This document shows, in pieces, positions 11,601 to 40,263 of a stretch of 64,000 nt of DNA; positions within the stretch are counted from its first letter, which is position 1; the number at the start of each line of letters is the position of its first letter. The translations under genes were made by a program, and so were the position numbers. The stretch is from Mesaphorura yosii (taxonomy: Eukaryota; Arthropoda; Collembola; Poduromorpha; Tullbergiidae): the NCBI GenBank assembly GCA_009869945.1, contig WIXG01000275.1, forward strand, positions 43,988 through 107,987, written 5' to 3'. Below the pieces are notes generated by a model that saw nothing but the letters and a program-made list of their open reading frames with translations, ran no database searches and was not told the DNA's origin.

Positions 11601-14600
11601 AGCGAAAAGATTAAAGTGCAAGCATAATCAAGCAGAAGAAGCGTACAATGATGGTCAACAATGCGCAAGAAAATGGAGGAGAAGCTGAAGCACGCTTGGT
11701 CGCTTTACTTTATTACGCATTACTCGGACGGAAGTGAAGCATGGAAAAGATTTTCTCACAAAAACTGGATCACACAACCAGCAATTTGGCATGAGGCTGA
11801 GGCAGAGGCTGAAAACGAATTGGAGGCCAAGAAGCTCCTCGCACGAGTTTACAAATGCCATTGAAGAAGTTGCTAGGGCAGGTAAGTAGTTTCTGCCTTT
11901 GAAGCTGGAGAGTCGCATTTTCGATTCTAGTTTGAGGCGATGCCGGCTGGAGTCGGTGTCGAAGTCAAGGTTATCGCTATGAATTATTCTTATGCAAATA
12001 ATGTTTCAATGTCTCAATTGTCTGTGCCAGTGAGAATGCCAATAGATGGGCATTCGCTTTAACTGCTTCGCTGCGCTGATACGATCAACAATTTTTTACT
12101 GCTTTGGTGGATGTGATTTAGGATTACCTCAACAAACCGCGTACAGTAAAGTACCGTCATTTTTTCACGTTTATCCCATTTGAACTGTCAGCCCCATAAA
12201 GTTAATGACGTATTTATGAATTATTCCACCGTAGCATAATTGCCCTTCGTAATCTTCGTAATTTCGTGCCTACCAAACATCTTTGACTGATTTAACTTTG
12301 GCACTGACTTTCAGTAAAATTCCTGTATCTCATTAGAGGTTCGCGTTTTTTAACGTCAATTAATCGTTTAATTGACGTCAATTGACATATCACGCTCGTG
12401 ATGCCTGAGTATTTCACCTTCGGTTGAGATTTAGGCATGGATTGTCTCAGCTTAAAATCGTTAAATTTGATCGTAAATTACTTCATCAGTTCTTTAGAGG
12501 AAATTCGAGCTGATTTGGTCTGCTTGTCACAATTGGCAGAAACTTGCTTGAATGTCACTAATCAAGTCAGATGAGTTGTCCTGCTATAAGTGAGTCATCA
12601 CGAGAAGGAACATAAACAACAACAAGCGACCCGTCAATTAAAGAAGCAGTGACTTGTTCGAGGTACACAATAATAAGGGGGTTTTGTGGCTAGGATCATG
12701 TAATTACTGCAAGCCGGAACTGACTCGAAGACTGGTTGTCCAGCAGTGCAACTGCAGCACAAAGCCAATGCCAAGGCCAAGTCAAGGGAGAGCGACGAAT
12801 GTATGCAAGTGAAATGAATTTAATGCTTTACCGTTCGCGTCAAGTGTTTGGAACAGGTCAACTGGAAATTCCTCAAAAATACGAGCATGAAAAGCCAAGG
12901 AGTAACTCTTTCAACTAAGCGAACTAATGGCGAGTGCGAGTAGGTGTCAGTACTTTGACTTCAATTCTTTGCTCTCCTATCTTAGACCACGCATAAGGCG
13001 CACAACCGCTTTTGTTGCACGCACGACCTGCGATGGCGATTTTTTCACACGAGCGTGATTCAAGTCGTTTTTTTAGACGTGTATCGTGCGTCATTGCTCC
13101 GAGAATTCAAGATTCAAGTCAAGCTTGCCAGACAGGACCACAAGCAAAAAGACAAACTTGCTTCATTCTAACGACTTACCCACAAAGTGAACGGCGATAT
13201 TTTGGCGAGCAAATCAAATCGTTTTCATCGAGTCCATCATCGCAGTCACGAACACCTGGATAGTTAGACAAAAGTCATTAGACCAGATTGCAGATAACAC
13301 AGGTCACCAAGTCACTATTTAGCAAAGCAATTGACATCACCCTGAGGGTGGAATCGCTTGGTGTCCCTGGAAAACTTACTGTCACAAACTTGTACTTTCG
13401 GTATGCAATGCCCGCTGGACTGACATCGAAGTTCTCCAGCCTGGCAAGTGCCGAGCGAATAAACGAGTTCTGTGAGAAGAAACATGAGTTAGAAAAGCAA
13501 GCAAATGAAATTCAGCTAATTCATGCTAATTCATCGTTTCGCTGAATTGCTCGTAATTGCTTGACAACTTTTTGTCTGGACAGATTGCATCAGAGATTCA
13601 GAATTAGAATTAAATTACAATTAGCCAGATCATAAGCCTATACGACATGAGGGGACAGTTTTCAAATAATAAAGACGATGAGGCACGCTGATATAACAGA
13701 TTGACAGTCCATTTTAGTTGGTAATGCTTAATCATTCCAGATATTTCTGGATTTAATATTTAATTAGCCGCATTGCGCACGTTATTATTTATAGTAGAGA
13801 TGCTTAATCAGGAATTGTCTGATTAGGCAGGTAATTGCATAATCTTCCTGTTCAATCACTGAAGCATCCATCGAAAGAAGCAGTCTCAGAGTTGAATTAT
13901 TATTGTGTCAATAAAGAGCATTTACATTTCAATAAACCTTAATTAATCATATGAAATTAGACTGTGTGAATCTGCAGCTTGACTTCGTGACGCGTGAACG
14001 AAGCCTATCGGATTAAACGCAAAAGATCGCGTGCACCATTAAGGCCTGAATTCCTCACCATCGCTGTTTCTCGTCACGGCTCATGGCCTTCAGTAACTCA
14101 AGACGGATTTCGCAAAAATATCCTACGAATTTGGCCGGGCAGATGCATAAATTTATAAACACCACGGTCACTCGAGCTGAAACTGGCTGGCTCGTGTCAT
14201 CCTCGGGTGGTTTACAAACACGACGTGTAAGAAACACGTAATTAAAATGCAATAGTCCTGTCCACACATCACGCCATGGGTGGGCGCGGGACAGCCTTGT
14301 CAGTGTCAGGCACAGAGATTCAACAAGATTAAGTGCATGACTGGAAGAAGGTGCGCCTGACTCTTGAAAACACTAACGCCTAACGCCATATTTGATTACA
14401 GGTTTACAGTTTTTACTCGTACTGGCCATTTGCACAGCACAATACGAAATGACTCAAATCTGAACTTCTATTCATTTGGAATATTTTCGACGGCCGTTTG
14501 CGAAAGTGCCGTTTAAAATTTTCGAATTTTGACAAGAAGACAAGAGGTTTAGAAGTGTCCACATCGCATTGTTCATCATCGTTAAATATTTTAAGCACTG

Positions 14601-14879
14601 AAAACTAGACAATTTCATCAAGAATGGAAAGGTTGAATGGACTTTTTAATGCATTTAAGATTCGAGCAGGAAGCACGTTGGCATTAGCAAGTTGTTCCTT
14701 TGTTTCTGCTATCGTCAATTCTAATCGTGATGTATCTTTGAATGACATCATTTTAATTTTGCCATCTGGTCACATAATGGCAAATTGCATTACGCAGTAG
14801 CAGTCTTACCGTATTTTAATGCCAGCAGCAGTGTAATCCAAAGCAACGCTGGACTTGGGTTCTTGATGAGATCGAACAT
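8647..14879 (-). CDS. Modular serine protease, ModSP / clotting factor C-like
   Basis: Secreted initiator-type protease of arthropod immune cascades (Toll or prophenoloxidase pathway in insects, clotting in horseshoe crabs). Thirteen exons: 14810-14879, 13380-13469, 13180-13255, 11440-11529, 11302-11346, 11124-11209, 10960-11053, 10154-10887, 9693-10076, 9483-9620, 9212-9395, 8945-9139 and 8647-8866. They sum to 801 aa with every phase matching. Order: signal peptide (MFDLIKNPSPALLWITLLLA), four LDLa modules each ending in DGSDE/DGLDE-type loops, a Ser/Thr-rich linker, a sushi module (CTLPKVPRNA to PPTC), a second sushi/Wonton-like module, then the trypsin domain after ILNGQASMRGQWPWHVGLY. 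The catalytic triad is present: His in LTSAHC, Asp in LDSDIAIL, Ser in NGDSGGG. S1-pocket position 189 appears to be Asn, so specificity is not simply trypsin-like. Substrate and cascade are inferred from family. Confidence 0.9.
11530..13179. other. Large intron 3 of the modular protease gene
   Basis: 1.65 kb without a supported exon. Short open frames on both strands (for example 11661-11864) have no domain similarity that I can see and no consistent splice sites. AT-rich and apparently unstructured. Confidence 0.55.
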
Positions 14880-15868
14880 TTTTGTGATTGCGGTAAGTAA
14901 ATTGCTGAAGCTGTTTCGAATAAAAGTGAAAAGATGATGACCGTCAAGAGTCTTGAGGCGAGAAGCGACGGGCAAAGTTTGGACGGACTGAAAGGAAGTG
15001 AGACGATGAGAAGATGCGGATCAATTAACGATGTCTATTGTAACGTGTTGTTTTCCTGCCTCGTTGGTTTTGAGGGACACGCGTCACAAAAAATGCACAA
15101 ACCACTAATTGCACTTGATTTACGTACAGGAATTACTGCTTCTCAGCTGCGACGACTTCCCATTTTGTTCCTGAACCGTTCACGGAAGTCTCCAGGCACT
15201 GATTTCAGATTTGTCCAAAACTGGATTCAGTGAATTCGCTTTGGCTTTAATACAAAATGGAATTCGAATGAACTGCTTGAATTGTGTGAAAATAGTCTGG
15301 GTCTTATGTGAAGATGAAGATGAGTTTACGGTCTGTGGAATCCTACGTTTCTGCAGCTGGACAGTCGCCACATGCAGAATGAAGAAATTCAACTGAGCGT
15401 CGAGATTTCAGTGGAGCTTGATTATATACGTATGTAATTTACTTGCGACTTGCAGCGAGTAAGAAATTGCAGGTAAGAAGCAGCAATTTTTTGCTGGTGT
15501 CCTTTTAGATTAGTCGACTTGAGTAATAATGATGATAGCTGTCTGACTCGTCTGACAGAGGAGACGTGTGAACCAAGCATCAGGTAGTCAAGACCCAAGA
15601 CATGCATTATGATTTGCGAATTAAGTGATTAGAGTATGCGAAGTACTGTGAGCATTATGATTCCAGAAAACACTCCAACCAGCATGAGTGCAATTGTTAT
15701 TATCACAATTATTGAGACCTGTGAGTGAGAAGTTTGGACAAGCCAAGCCAAGTTCAGGTTCAACAATCAACAGAGTGCAAGAGTAGTGAAAAATATTGGG
15801 TCCATAAATATGATGAAAAAAGGCATTAAAAAGTGATGAGAGTGATGGCCATCAAGGTCTTCTTCAGT

Positions 15869-16629
15869 TTACGACAGAATCTTGAAGACGAGCTTTTCAT
15901 TTTCGTTGGTCTTGGGGATGCCGAACTTTGCTTCGCTCAGACTGAGACGTGACAGGTTACTCGAGTGGTTGATACTTTTGGCCCAGCATTTTTTAATTTT
16001 TGGCAAATGCTGCGATTTTGTGACTTCGTCATCTTCAGAAGCTTCAAGATTGACGTAATTATGTAAGATGAAGCATCTAGCAAATAGAGTCATAACATTC
16101 TTGTCCCACGTGGCGGGACAAGGGTCATAAATATAGTTTATTGATGTTCTTGCGCTGATAATTATCTGAGCAACACTTTTTGCACTCATTTAAATCGCCA
16201 GATTTTGCACGTAAATATTTAATGACCAACATAGCTGCCAAAATATTCCGTTCAAGGGATTTTTACCCAGGAACTTATGGAAACTATCGGCCCGGGCAAG
16301 GACTCACTGCTCACATTTACAACTACAATTACAATTCACACCAGAGTTGTAAACTTTTTGCATTGTAAATCTGGAACTATGTTTTCAATTTGATGTCATG
16401 GATCGTGAGACTGGCCCGAGTTGATGTTATGATGCCATTTTATGGTGAATCGTATGACACAGGCTTGTTGCAACTGACTGCCCGGTTGCTCAAATTCTAG
16501 ACTCCTTTTCTTCAGCAGCGTCCAGAAAACTTCTCACAACTCTCGACTCACGCATCTGTGCAGTGATACTTCTTGTAAATTGCAAAGAACACAGAACAGC
16601 AGTAAGCCCGCAATCAGCTTCGGCTTCAT
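15869..16629 (-). CDS. Putative small secreted protein, unrecognised
   Basis: Two-exon model, 124 aa: exon 1 16552-16629 and exon 2 15869-16165. Exon 1 encodes a convincing signal peptide (MKPKLIAGLLLFCVLCNLQ) and ends at a consensus GTGAGT donor in phase 0. Exon 2 opens in the same phase after a CAG acceptor with a weak pyrimidine tract, and runs 98 codons to a stop. The mature part would be about 100 aa with four cysteines (HRC, DPCP, ARC, KKC). I do not recognise a family. It lies between the first exon of the protease and the end of PP4C. It could instead be a chance combination of open frames, so the model needs transcript support. Confidence 0.33.
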
Positions 16630-17423
16630 TTTATTTGGCGCTACAGTAATTAAGTTAATGTCTGGGTACAATGAGAAAATTTTAAACCTGCGACTGTGAT
16701 TTACGCAATTCTGAATCTCAACCATACAATTTTATTAAGGAAAAGTGTAAAATAAAGACAAAGTCATTGCTATAAAATACTTTAAGACAACCAGCAAAAC
16801 GACTTAGCTTGGTGTACACGAAACTGAATAAAAATAAAATAAAAACGTGAGTCTTGAAGTATATGACGTTCGCCCTTTCCTTTATCGCTTTTTAGCAGTC
16901 AAGTATCAAGTAGTTTTAGTTTAATGGTGGAATAAGTGGAATTTCATGCATACCTGCAGCATTAATTACGGGAAGGGTCAATGTGATATTCAATGACCGC
17001 AGTCCTGTAGATTTGAACGCTTGGATTTGCTGACGACATTGACAGTTTTTCTTCGCACATAAATAATCCACCTCCACCTGGTAAATGATCTTCATTTTGA
17101 TAAGACATGACCGTTTATTTACAATACCATTCATTCTGATTAATTTTCATATAAAACGAACCGTATTAAATACATTACAATACACGAGCAACTGCAAACT
17201 GTACTTAACTACACGAAGGAGCAGCCCAATAGCACGACCAAACTCAATTCCAAAGCTTTTCAAGACGAAGTTCAGCCTTCGCCTCCTTAGATAGAATAGC
17301 CTAGCCGTAACCGTATCTTAAGATTAATGGACATTTCTACGTGCTTATTAGCTTATTATTGTTGCTGATCGATTGTGGTATTATTCTAACTCGAACATTT
17401 GGAAATATTTACTTTTGTAATGC

Positions 17424-19875
17424 TCACAGGAAGTAGTCTGGAGTAGGTTTCTTTGCTGGTAGGCCACGAGTCTCCTGTGGAGCCGCTTCAAATATTATAA
17501 ATTCACGTTGGAGATTTTCATCCAGCTCAAGAATCGCAGCAACGTTTCCGCATCTGCAAAAAATAAGGACTTCAGTTAAGATTAACGCGGGCTCATTGTA
17601 CTTCTTCACTTTTGAGTTCATGATTTCAAATAGAAATGGGGTACTTCTGATTCAAATAAAAAAGCGAAATAAACAAAGTAAAAGCATTTCCACAATACGC
17701 AAACTTGAATCGAAGCGCTTCTTCAGAATATCATCGTCGAGATTGCAATGCAGTGGTTCGCAAAGGAAATGAGATATTTCCAGATTTATCTGGTTTACTT
17801 TGAGGTTGTGGACTAAGTTTTCATCTTACCACCTGAACGTCTGAGCTGGATAAAAAAATTATTATCTTAGAGTATGAAAAATGCGACATGAGGCACGATC
17901 CTAGACTAAAAGCTCTTCGCAAGTTTATAGTAAAGTGAAAGAGTCTCGGCTGAAAACCAGACTGTCGACTATGTGTATGAAACTGAAACGCTAAAACAAT
18001 CACATAATAGAAGTCTTTGCTGTAAGAAAAATAAATCGAAAGCTGTTACATCAGCTGAAATGACTTGCTGACGTATTTAGCAGCAATAATTGCCGGCTGC
18101 AATTTTTTAAATATCCGATATTTTGACCTATCGACTACCAGTTCGCGTGTGCACCATAAAACGATGGTATTTACATAAGAGAGCAAAGCGCAAAAAACCT
18201 GCGTAACAAGTTTTTGACTTGAGATTGGCCTGAGCAATTTAAGGCAAAAAATGTTCGCTGGAAATAAGACACTGGACTTTGCCCGACATGATGAATTATT
18301 AAACTTACCGGTAACAATAGTTTGGCGCTGACCACACTGTTAGGACAGTTTCATTAAAATGCCATTTGTATCCTTCCATGACGAGCTGGTGAGCACGACA
18401 GATCATGTCTACATCGTTTGACGCATTGAATTGGGATACGACATCTGAGCCAAACAAGTATCCAGCGCCGCGTGGACTAACACCCCACCCGGTCGTGTCT
18501 AAATTCAGATAAAAATTGCATAATTAATGCCTTGAAATCTTCGATTCTTCGAAGTCAACAAGGAAAATTGATCACTTTTGTCAAGCCTCAAAGCAAAATT
18601 CAATTTAAATAATTAAAGAAATACTACGCAATTGTCGTGAAGTAATTGGTCCTTATCACACGTGTTTAAACATCTGAAACCAGCTAGTTAAGTCTGGAAA
18701 TGTAGACTGATTGATGGCAAAGTTGCGCAGTGCAGCAAGATTTCTTATACACAGATGTTTGCCGGTTGTGCACAAGGAGGCTGAATACTTATATATTGCT
18801 TGCTACAGCCAATGGACTAAATACCGATCTGTTGACTGGCATATGGCCTAACTAATGTTATCGTATTCATCTCATATTTTAATAAAAATGGTCAAAGCTT
18901 CCAATCACCTCAAGAAAGTCAATTAAAATCCAAGAAAAAATCAAATGCCGGCTCTAGTTCTACAGTTAAAGTTACAAACTGGAAACTCCACGAAATAGAA
19001 GTACTTCTATATGTAGTTGTAATTGTAACTTAATCTCACCTTCTGGGTCTGACCACAGTAGATCACACATTGGCCCGTCGTGTGGCACTTCCTGTTTCCG
19101 GTCAATCGCACGAATCTGGTCCAATGTCTGAATGCTCGGTGAAAGCCCTCCATGCACACAGAATATCTACGAGCCCATACAATCACGAAGTCAATACGCC
19201 TCCTGTAATAAGTTCCCAGAATATTTCTTTCTTACCTTTCCATCTATTATGGCGGATAATGACAAGTAATCAAATATCTCAGTACAATATCGCCACACAG
19301 TAATAGACCCATACTTTCGAAGGCATTCATCGTAGAAACCATAAACTTGAGTTATTTGTCTTGATTCATGGTTTCCTCGAATTAGTGTGATGCGATCAGG
19401 ATATCGAACCTGCAAATTCAAAGTTCACCGTTTAATAAGAAATAGGCTCTCTGAATGGGACTGAAAGATTACGTCTCAATCTTACTTTTAGTGCTAGAAG
19501 CAGCAGAAAGGTCTCAACAGAATAGAACCCACGATCCACAAAATCGCCTAGGAATAAATAATTGGTCTCTGGTACATCACCACCAACTTTGAACAATTCT
19601 TTTAGATCATAGAACTGGCCATGAATATCACCACAAACCTATTCAAACAAAGTAATTGATATAGAACCAATTTCACAGACAACGTTAGCTAAATGTTGAA
19701 GGCTGGACTTATAACTTACAGTTACAGGGGAATCGACTCGTTGGACATTCGACTCTTCTACCAAGATTTCCCTTGCCTTCGCGCACAATGCCTTGACTTC
19801 AGATTCTTTGATAATTTCGCATCTTTTTAGTTGATCGATTTGACGATCCAAATCACCCATCGTGGTTGGAGGCAT
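17424..19875 (-). CDS. PPP4C: Serine/threonine protein phosphatase 4 catalytic subunit
   Basis: PPP-family phosphatase of the PP2A branch, acting with PP4R2/R3 in DNA-damage signalling, centrosome maturation and splicing-factor control. Six exons: 19720-19875, 19486-19638, 19236-19409, 19040-19166, 18309-18498 and 17424-17553. The total is 309 aa (about 307 in vertebrates) with all phases closing. Metal-binding and catalytic motifs are intact: [21 protein letters not shown], and the His residues in VHGGLSP and [11 protein letters not shown]. The C terminus, with [25 protein letters not shown] and a final DYFL, is diagnostic of PP4 rather than PP2A or PP6. The first Met gives [12 protein letters not shown]; the second, five residues on, is also possible. 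The last intron is 755 bp. Confidence 0.97.
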
Positions 19876-20131
19876 TGTTGACTTCTAAAAGTTTCGTCTT
19901 TGAAGAAATGTCTTATCTTGAATTACTTCCAACACTTCCAGGTATCCAGCCAAAACCAGTCACACCAAGGAAGTCGACGATTATACAATGAATGACAATG
20001 AAGTTACAAGTCACGCCAACCAGGACTCCAGCTCCACCCCAACAATGGCAACGGCAAGGCTCCTCTGACCGCTGACTCCTCTCCTCACTTCGGTTCCAAA
20101 AGATCTCCGAAGTTCTGATGTAATGAGTCAC

Positions 20132-22099
20132 TATATCACTAATATGAAACCATTAAGACCTCAACTGGCTTGGTATTGGTAGAATAATTTGACTTAAATT
20201 AAATGAACTTGTTATACGAGCAACGTGAACATGCACTAACAGTTTTGTAACTTAAAATAATTCCACTTGATCATCCAGAATCAGTGAAAGTAATTCGCAA
20301 TTCGCTGTCACTTTTATCTGCGGTCTTCGTACGCCAATTGCAAACACGAAAAGACTTGAACTCAAGCGGTGCTTTGAAGTTTCGCCCGCTCAATGCAAAG
20401 TGAACGTAAAAGGCAGTTGGTTGCGTGAGGCGCAGATGGAGCAAAGGCAATCGGGTTCGGTCTGTAACACGCGTAGAAAGCAATTTCCAGTCTCGTCGCA
20501 AACGTTTTGCAAAATTCGTGAGCTTCGTTTTCATTTCCTGTGTTCTACTTTTGTGTTTGTTACTGATGCCTTCGGCCGGGGATGATTTCGCGGACTATGA
20601 TTATGACGGATAAAGAGCGCAAGGCGCAATAATCGAATTTGTATAACTTATTGGGTTCTTTCTATTATTATTTGTGTCATTGAACAAATTGTTGAATTGT
20701 AATTCAACACAATTCCAATTTGTGCAATAATAAGCGAAAGGAGTTAAAAGCTAGTGCAGATGCAATCAATTCAATTACGACGCCAGAATTCGTTAAAATA
20801 GTCATAAAGTGCATCTGGTCCCGTCAGCAAGAAAAATACTTACGCAAGGCATAAAATTATGAATTAAAGGTATCAAGACATCCGGCCCAATAAATTTCTA
20901 AATCGTACGTAAGAGGCAGCTACGCCAGTAAATCCAACTGCAGAACGCCATCGCTTGTGGCTTGTGCAAATAACGTATCAAGTTTCTCGGTACTACTCAT
21001 ACTCGTATACGAAGAGAAGACGGGGGCTCCAGGACACTGTTAACTATTCGCTTACATATAGCATGATAGCTTAGCTTGGTCAGTTTCTTGAGAATCGTCG
21101 TCCGTGCTCAAGCATATTATCAAATATTGGACTCATACAGCTTTGATAATATTAGCACGTTTGCTAAAATTAAACAGAATCAGTTCTGCTCCGTGCTGAC
21201 GTTACCGAGTCTGGATTAACTCCTTGACTCATCCCGTGCAATGTTCATTTCGCAATAAACAGAGCTCAATTCGCGTTCGTGTGAGGTTCACTTGGTACAT
21301 GTACCCGGTACCGACTTCGAGTACGCGAGTCAATGTTTGTATTCGAAGCTATTCCTGAAAAAGGCGGCGGCTTACAACTCGAGCTCTCAAGCTGTTATGC
21401 TTTATGTACTAAATGCCGATTGTAGTGAAGTGCGTACAGTACACAAACCGAATTGGTCTTGAATTCAATAGTTTAATTTCATTGTTTTCTAGTTATAGGC
21501 ATTGCTGTTGCAAGCCGCCTTAAGTTAAATGTGAAGTTCGTTATCTTTACTGGAACTGAAATTCGCATTTCTGAAGCCAACGAGCGGAAGTTTGGAGCTG
21601 AAGCTGAATGGCATGGAGAGTGAACTCCAGCCTGAGCTCCTTTTAAAAGTTCAAGGACGTTGGTGAACTCAAATTGACAATTTCGAAAATCGAGTCTATT
21701 GAGTACCCTAAACAGACTTTCAACAGGAGTAGTCATTTGATTGGACTGGCCACTCGTAATCCTCCGACTTCGCCATTACTCCACTGGTCACCGTCATCGT
21801 CAATAAATAGTCAAGCAATTGTTGGAATTGGAATTGGAGAAGTCGTTCGCATCGTGGATTCGAAAGGTAAAATTTTAAAATCCCAACGAATGAATAAAGC
21901 ATACGCTTTCCGCATTTGCGTGACACTATGAGTTAAAAATTCCGGAGTAGAATTCGAGCAAGAGATCGGGATATAATGTTATGCAACTTTTTTAATTTTA
22001 GGCAGTCCTAGCGCTGTGCTCCTCACTTCTGTTGAAGTTAATAATTTCTTCGAGATCGGGACCGCATCGCACTTTTGTGTTTAATTTCTACTGTACATA
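20132..22099. other. Intergenic region between PP4C and flotillin-2 (divergent)
   Basis: The two genes diverge here, so this roughly 2-kb stretch should hold both promoters. Open frames at 20271-20613 overlap on both strands without domain or splice support. Nothing else is recognised. Confidence 0.5.
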
Positions 22100-37214
<15,115 letters not shown>

Positions 37215-38483
37215 TTTGCTTGTCAACGAACAGAAACAAAGCATTCTGCGATTCTACCATGCTATGATCGTGTCCGCTCGGGCGCGTCTCAACGTACTAC
37301 ACATTTAACTTTCACACAGCCATTTCAACTGCCTACACCAGTTTATGAATTACTACTTTTACTGTTAGTATTTATAAAATAAGTTAAATGAATCGATATT
37401 CGCCAGGAAAAAGAATCTGTGCCCTCGTTTTAATCCATGCCATACGTAATTTATGCCATTTGTATTTTACAGTTAGTTCCGATCTTGTTTGGCTTTAAGT
37501 ACGTGAATTTGTAGCGTAAGAACCGTTTCGAGCTTTATTTGTACCCCTGAAATACTTATTTGTAACTTGGAAGAAGTACTATTTAGGAATTTTAAACCTG
37601 ATAATAGTAAGTATTGATGCTAGGATAATTTACCTTTGCATACACGTGCCTACAAACAAGTAAGCCTCACTTTGAATACATTAAGACTTTGATTTATAGC
37701 CATAAAGTGTACCGAAGGCCATAACCGTAACCCGTGGCTGTCGCGAAGAGATGAAAAGAAGCTAGCGTAGTTCGCTTAATAATTTGTTTACCTCAATTTC
37801 CTATGCACTCAATAACTTACTGATTACCAATTATGCAAACCTTTCCAATTTCAAGCCGATATTTGCCTTGGACTCTTGTACGTGTACAATACTGACGTGG
37901 TACTTGTAAACATACGTTAACGTACGTAATTATTATTAGCGCGTGTATGGATAAAACTTTATTCCATCCATATTTTCAAGAATGCAAGCAAGTGACCGAT
38001 CAACTAACCTACAATGTAATTTAAATGTACATTACCATAACAAATTATGCTACACAGATGCTGACGCTGATAATGAGTTCATGGTACTCTTACGTAAGTT
38101 TATTATAGACGAGATCATGTGACATGGATTCTAATCCAATTCAGTGCCAGTTTTTGAAGATTCCTATTTTGAGTTGAGAGGCTGCATTTGATATTTCTCC
38201 GGAAGAAATCCTTACGAATTGACGTAATTTCTTTATGACCTGGCGTTTGGTTGTTTTTAAATTAGTTTTTGATGGTTCGTCCCAGTGACTTGACTATGGT
38301 TCTTCATTCATTGTCGTGTTGTTCTTTTGTTCAAATGCTTTGTATGAAATGAGTTTACGATATTGATTGTTCAATAAAGGCCATTGCTATTCACGATATT
38401 ACAAAACCAAGTCGAATAAGTTTGCGGATTTTTATTATGCTAAACTAGGTGAGTGTATGGAAAGTTAAACCGCGCCATTGACT
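37215..38483. other. Intergenic, flotillin-2 3' region
   Basis: AT-rich, no supported gene. An AATAAA at about 38373 on the plus strand could end a long flotillin-2 3' UTR. A TTTATT at about 38429 is the likely polyadenylation signal of the reverse-strand alanine-rich gene. Confidence 0.5.
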
Positions 38484-39110
38484 TTATTGTCCTGTTGGAG
38501 CCGCAGCAGCTGCTCCTTCTGCTTCTGGTCCTGCCGCCGCTGGTGCTCCTGCTGCTACTGATGTTACGGCGTCGGTTGCTGGTTTTGCCGCTTCTGCTCC
38601 TGGTGCTACTGATGTTACGGCGTCGGTTGCTGGTTTTGCCGCTTCTGCTCCTGCCATTGCTGATGTTACGGTGTCTGTTGGTGGTTTTGCCGCATCTGCT
38701 ATTGAGTTTGCCGCTTCCAGTGCGGTTTCAGGTGCTTGCCCCGGCGATGCATATGCAGCTGGTTTTTCCGTTTCCACTATGCCTCCAGCGTCCTGTCCTG
38801 CTCCTCCAGTTGCAGGAGTGATTGCATCATCCGATTCAATTGTAATCTCCTCCGTGGTCGTGGATGAACCGCCGCCAAAGAATTTAGAAAACAAATTCTT
38901 GAAGAAAGTCGGATCCAGAAATTTTCGAAGCTGTTCAGGAGTGATTGGAGAGCTAGGGTTCTGAAAAAAATAACGCTTGTGGAGGTTACAGTTTGACTAT
39001 GTTGGAATGTGCCTCCTAATTACTAGCAAACTTACATCTGGCTCTGGTATTCCTGAGACCGAAACGATAATCACACACACGGCTGCTATCAACACCAAAA
39101 ACACTTTCAT
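38484..39110 (-). CDS. Alanine-rich secreted repeat protein 1, function unknown
   Basis: Two exons, 39036-39110 and 38484-38960, give 183 aa in frame. Exon 1 is a clean signal peptide (MKVFLVLIAAVCVIIVSVSG) ending at a GTAAGT donor. The mature N-terminal part is ordinary (SSPITPEQLRKFLDPTFFKN, then FFGGG). A Thr/Glu-rich acidic segment follows, and then an Ala/Thr/Pro-rich tail containing three copies of a 17-residue unit, EAAKPATDAVTSVAPGA. No cysteines in the mature part and no catalytic motif. The low complexity resembles structural or mucin/glue-like secreted proteins of arthropods, but that is inference. It sits next to a second gene with the same two-exon, signal-peptide plus Ala-rich layout. 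Confidence 0.8.
38554..38706. repeat. 51-bp coding tandem repeat, three units
   Basis: Units at 38554-38604 and 38605-38655 are nearly identical over 51 bp (plus-strand reading GCTACTGATGTTACGGCGTC and onward). The third unit, 38656-38706, is diverged. The period is a multiple of three and encodes the 17-aa units of the alanine-rich protein, so copy number can vary without a frameshift. Confidence 0.85.
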
Positions 39111-39812
39111 ATTCAATGGTTGTTTTGCGACAGCCACTCCAAACTTGGTTCAACAGAGATGAAGTTCCCTTGCAAAAACAGGACTGAGTCAGGGCCACTC
39201 TGTCGAGCATGGCTTTATAGGCTTCGTTCATGCACTAGGCAAGAGGTGAGTTGGTGAATTTCCTCGGCAGATTGTGGGGAGCGATTTCTTAACCCTCTAG
39301 AAACTAGCTCGATGAAGGTTGTACCGATTCCACCTCTTCCCCTCTTAATTGGCCAGTCAGCATTCAGCAGAAATTGAAGGCTATCACGGCTCCATCAAAG
39401 TTCGATTGGCGATTGTTGAAACTGTGCCGTGCGGCAGTGGTAGTCGAGACGATAAGAAGTGGCAAAGTCGGCTTCCGAAGCTGAACCCATTTCAATGGTG
39501 GTTGTTTACGCTCCTGCTGCTGAACTTTGCCACGTGTGATGAGTATGACGCCCTGTTTTTACTTCTACCACAGCATCTCGAAGGCCAATTGCTGTTTTTC
39601 GTTTATGATAAACAAGCCTGTTGATGTCAAGCTAACATCTTTGATCATCAGATGATGATCGTATGGACTATGCGACAACTTGAGTTGGAAGGTACGGATG
39701 GGCCAACTTGATTCTCGCAGGTCGAAAATGAGAAATGACCGGAGTCTTGTCTAATGTGTAATGAACCATGTTTGACAATTTCATAGAACCTTCACTTATG
39801 ACCTCAATAATT

Positions 39813-40115
39813 TGAAATCAGTTTGGATTCCTTTTTCATTTTCAAAAGAGATTGAAAGCCGATGTTTATTTTTCTAATTTGACATTTTCGCGTAAAGTCT
39901 GTGTAAGTTATTTCGTCTTCTTCGTATTCAAAACTTAGAAAGTATTTTGTGGATGCGGGAGGTATTGATGAGTTAGCACCGGCATCTGCAGGAGCCGGGG
40001 CTGGGGCTGGCGCTGTCTCAGGTGTCCCACCACCTACGCCGCATCAAGGGAAGAAGCCGCAAGGGCAGCTAGAACTGCTGCCGCGGCCAAAATTAATGTC
40101 GAGGGTGATGTGATA
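39813..40115 (-). pseudogene. Decayed third alanine-rich secreted protein copy
   Basis: Reading the minus strand from about 40115, one frame encodes a signal-like LILAAAAVLAALAASSLDAA but has no in-frame ATG and stops at TAG. A different frame immediately downstream encodes TPETAPAPAPAPADAGANSS and continues about 65 codons to a stop at 39813. The two parts look like the signal peptide and Ala/Pro-rich body of a gene of the neighbouring type, broken by loss of the start and a frame change. It could instead be exons of an unseen gene. Confidence 0.35.
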
Positions 40116-40263
40116 CTGAATTGCTCTGATTTCCATGGGTTTTTCAAGAAAAGAAAAGAAATAGAAACGTGAAATCCCAAATGCAGGAAGATGCAACTGT
40201 TTTATTCTACTCACTACAACAATATGTGCTTTAGATGTTTAAGGAACCGAATCGTATCAAAAC

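Noticed and set aside
16926-17071. Exon-like open stretch on the minus strand (VEVDYLCAKKNCQC) between CAG and GTATGC
   Set aside because: It lies upstream of the signal-peptide Met of the putative secreted gene and downstream of the PP4C stop; I found no partner exon or start in phase.
20271-20613. Overlapping open frames, one with a hydrophobic stretch ending DDFADYDYDG
   Set aside because: No splice partner, frames open on both strands, position fits a promoter region.
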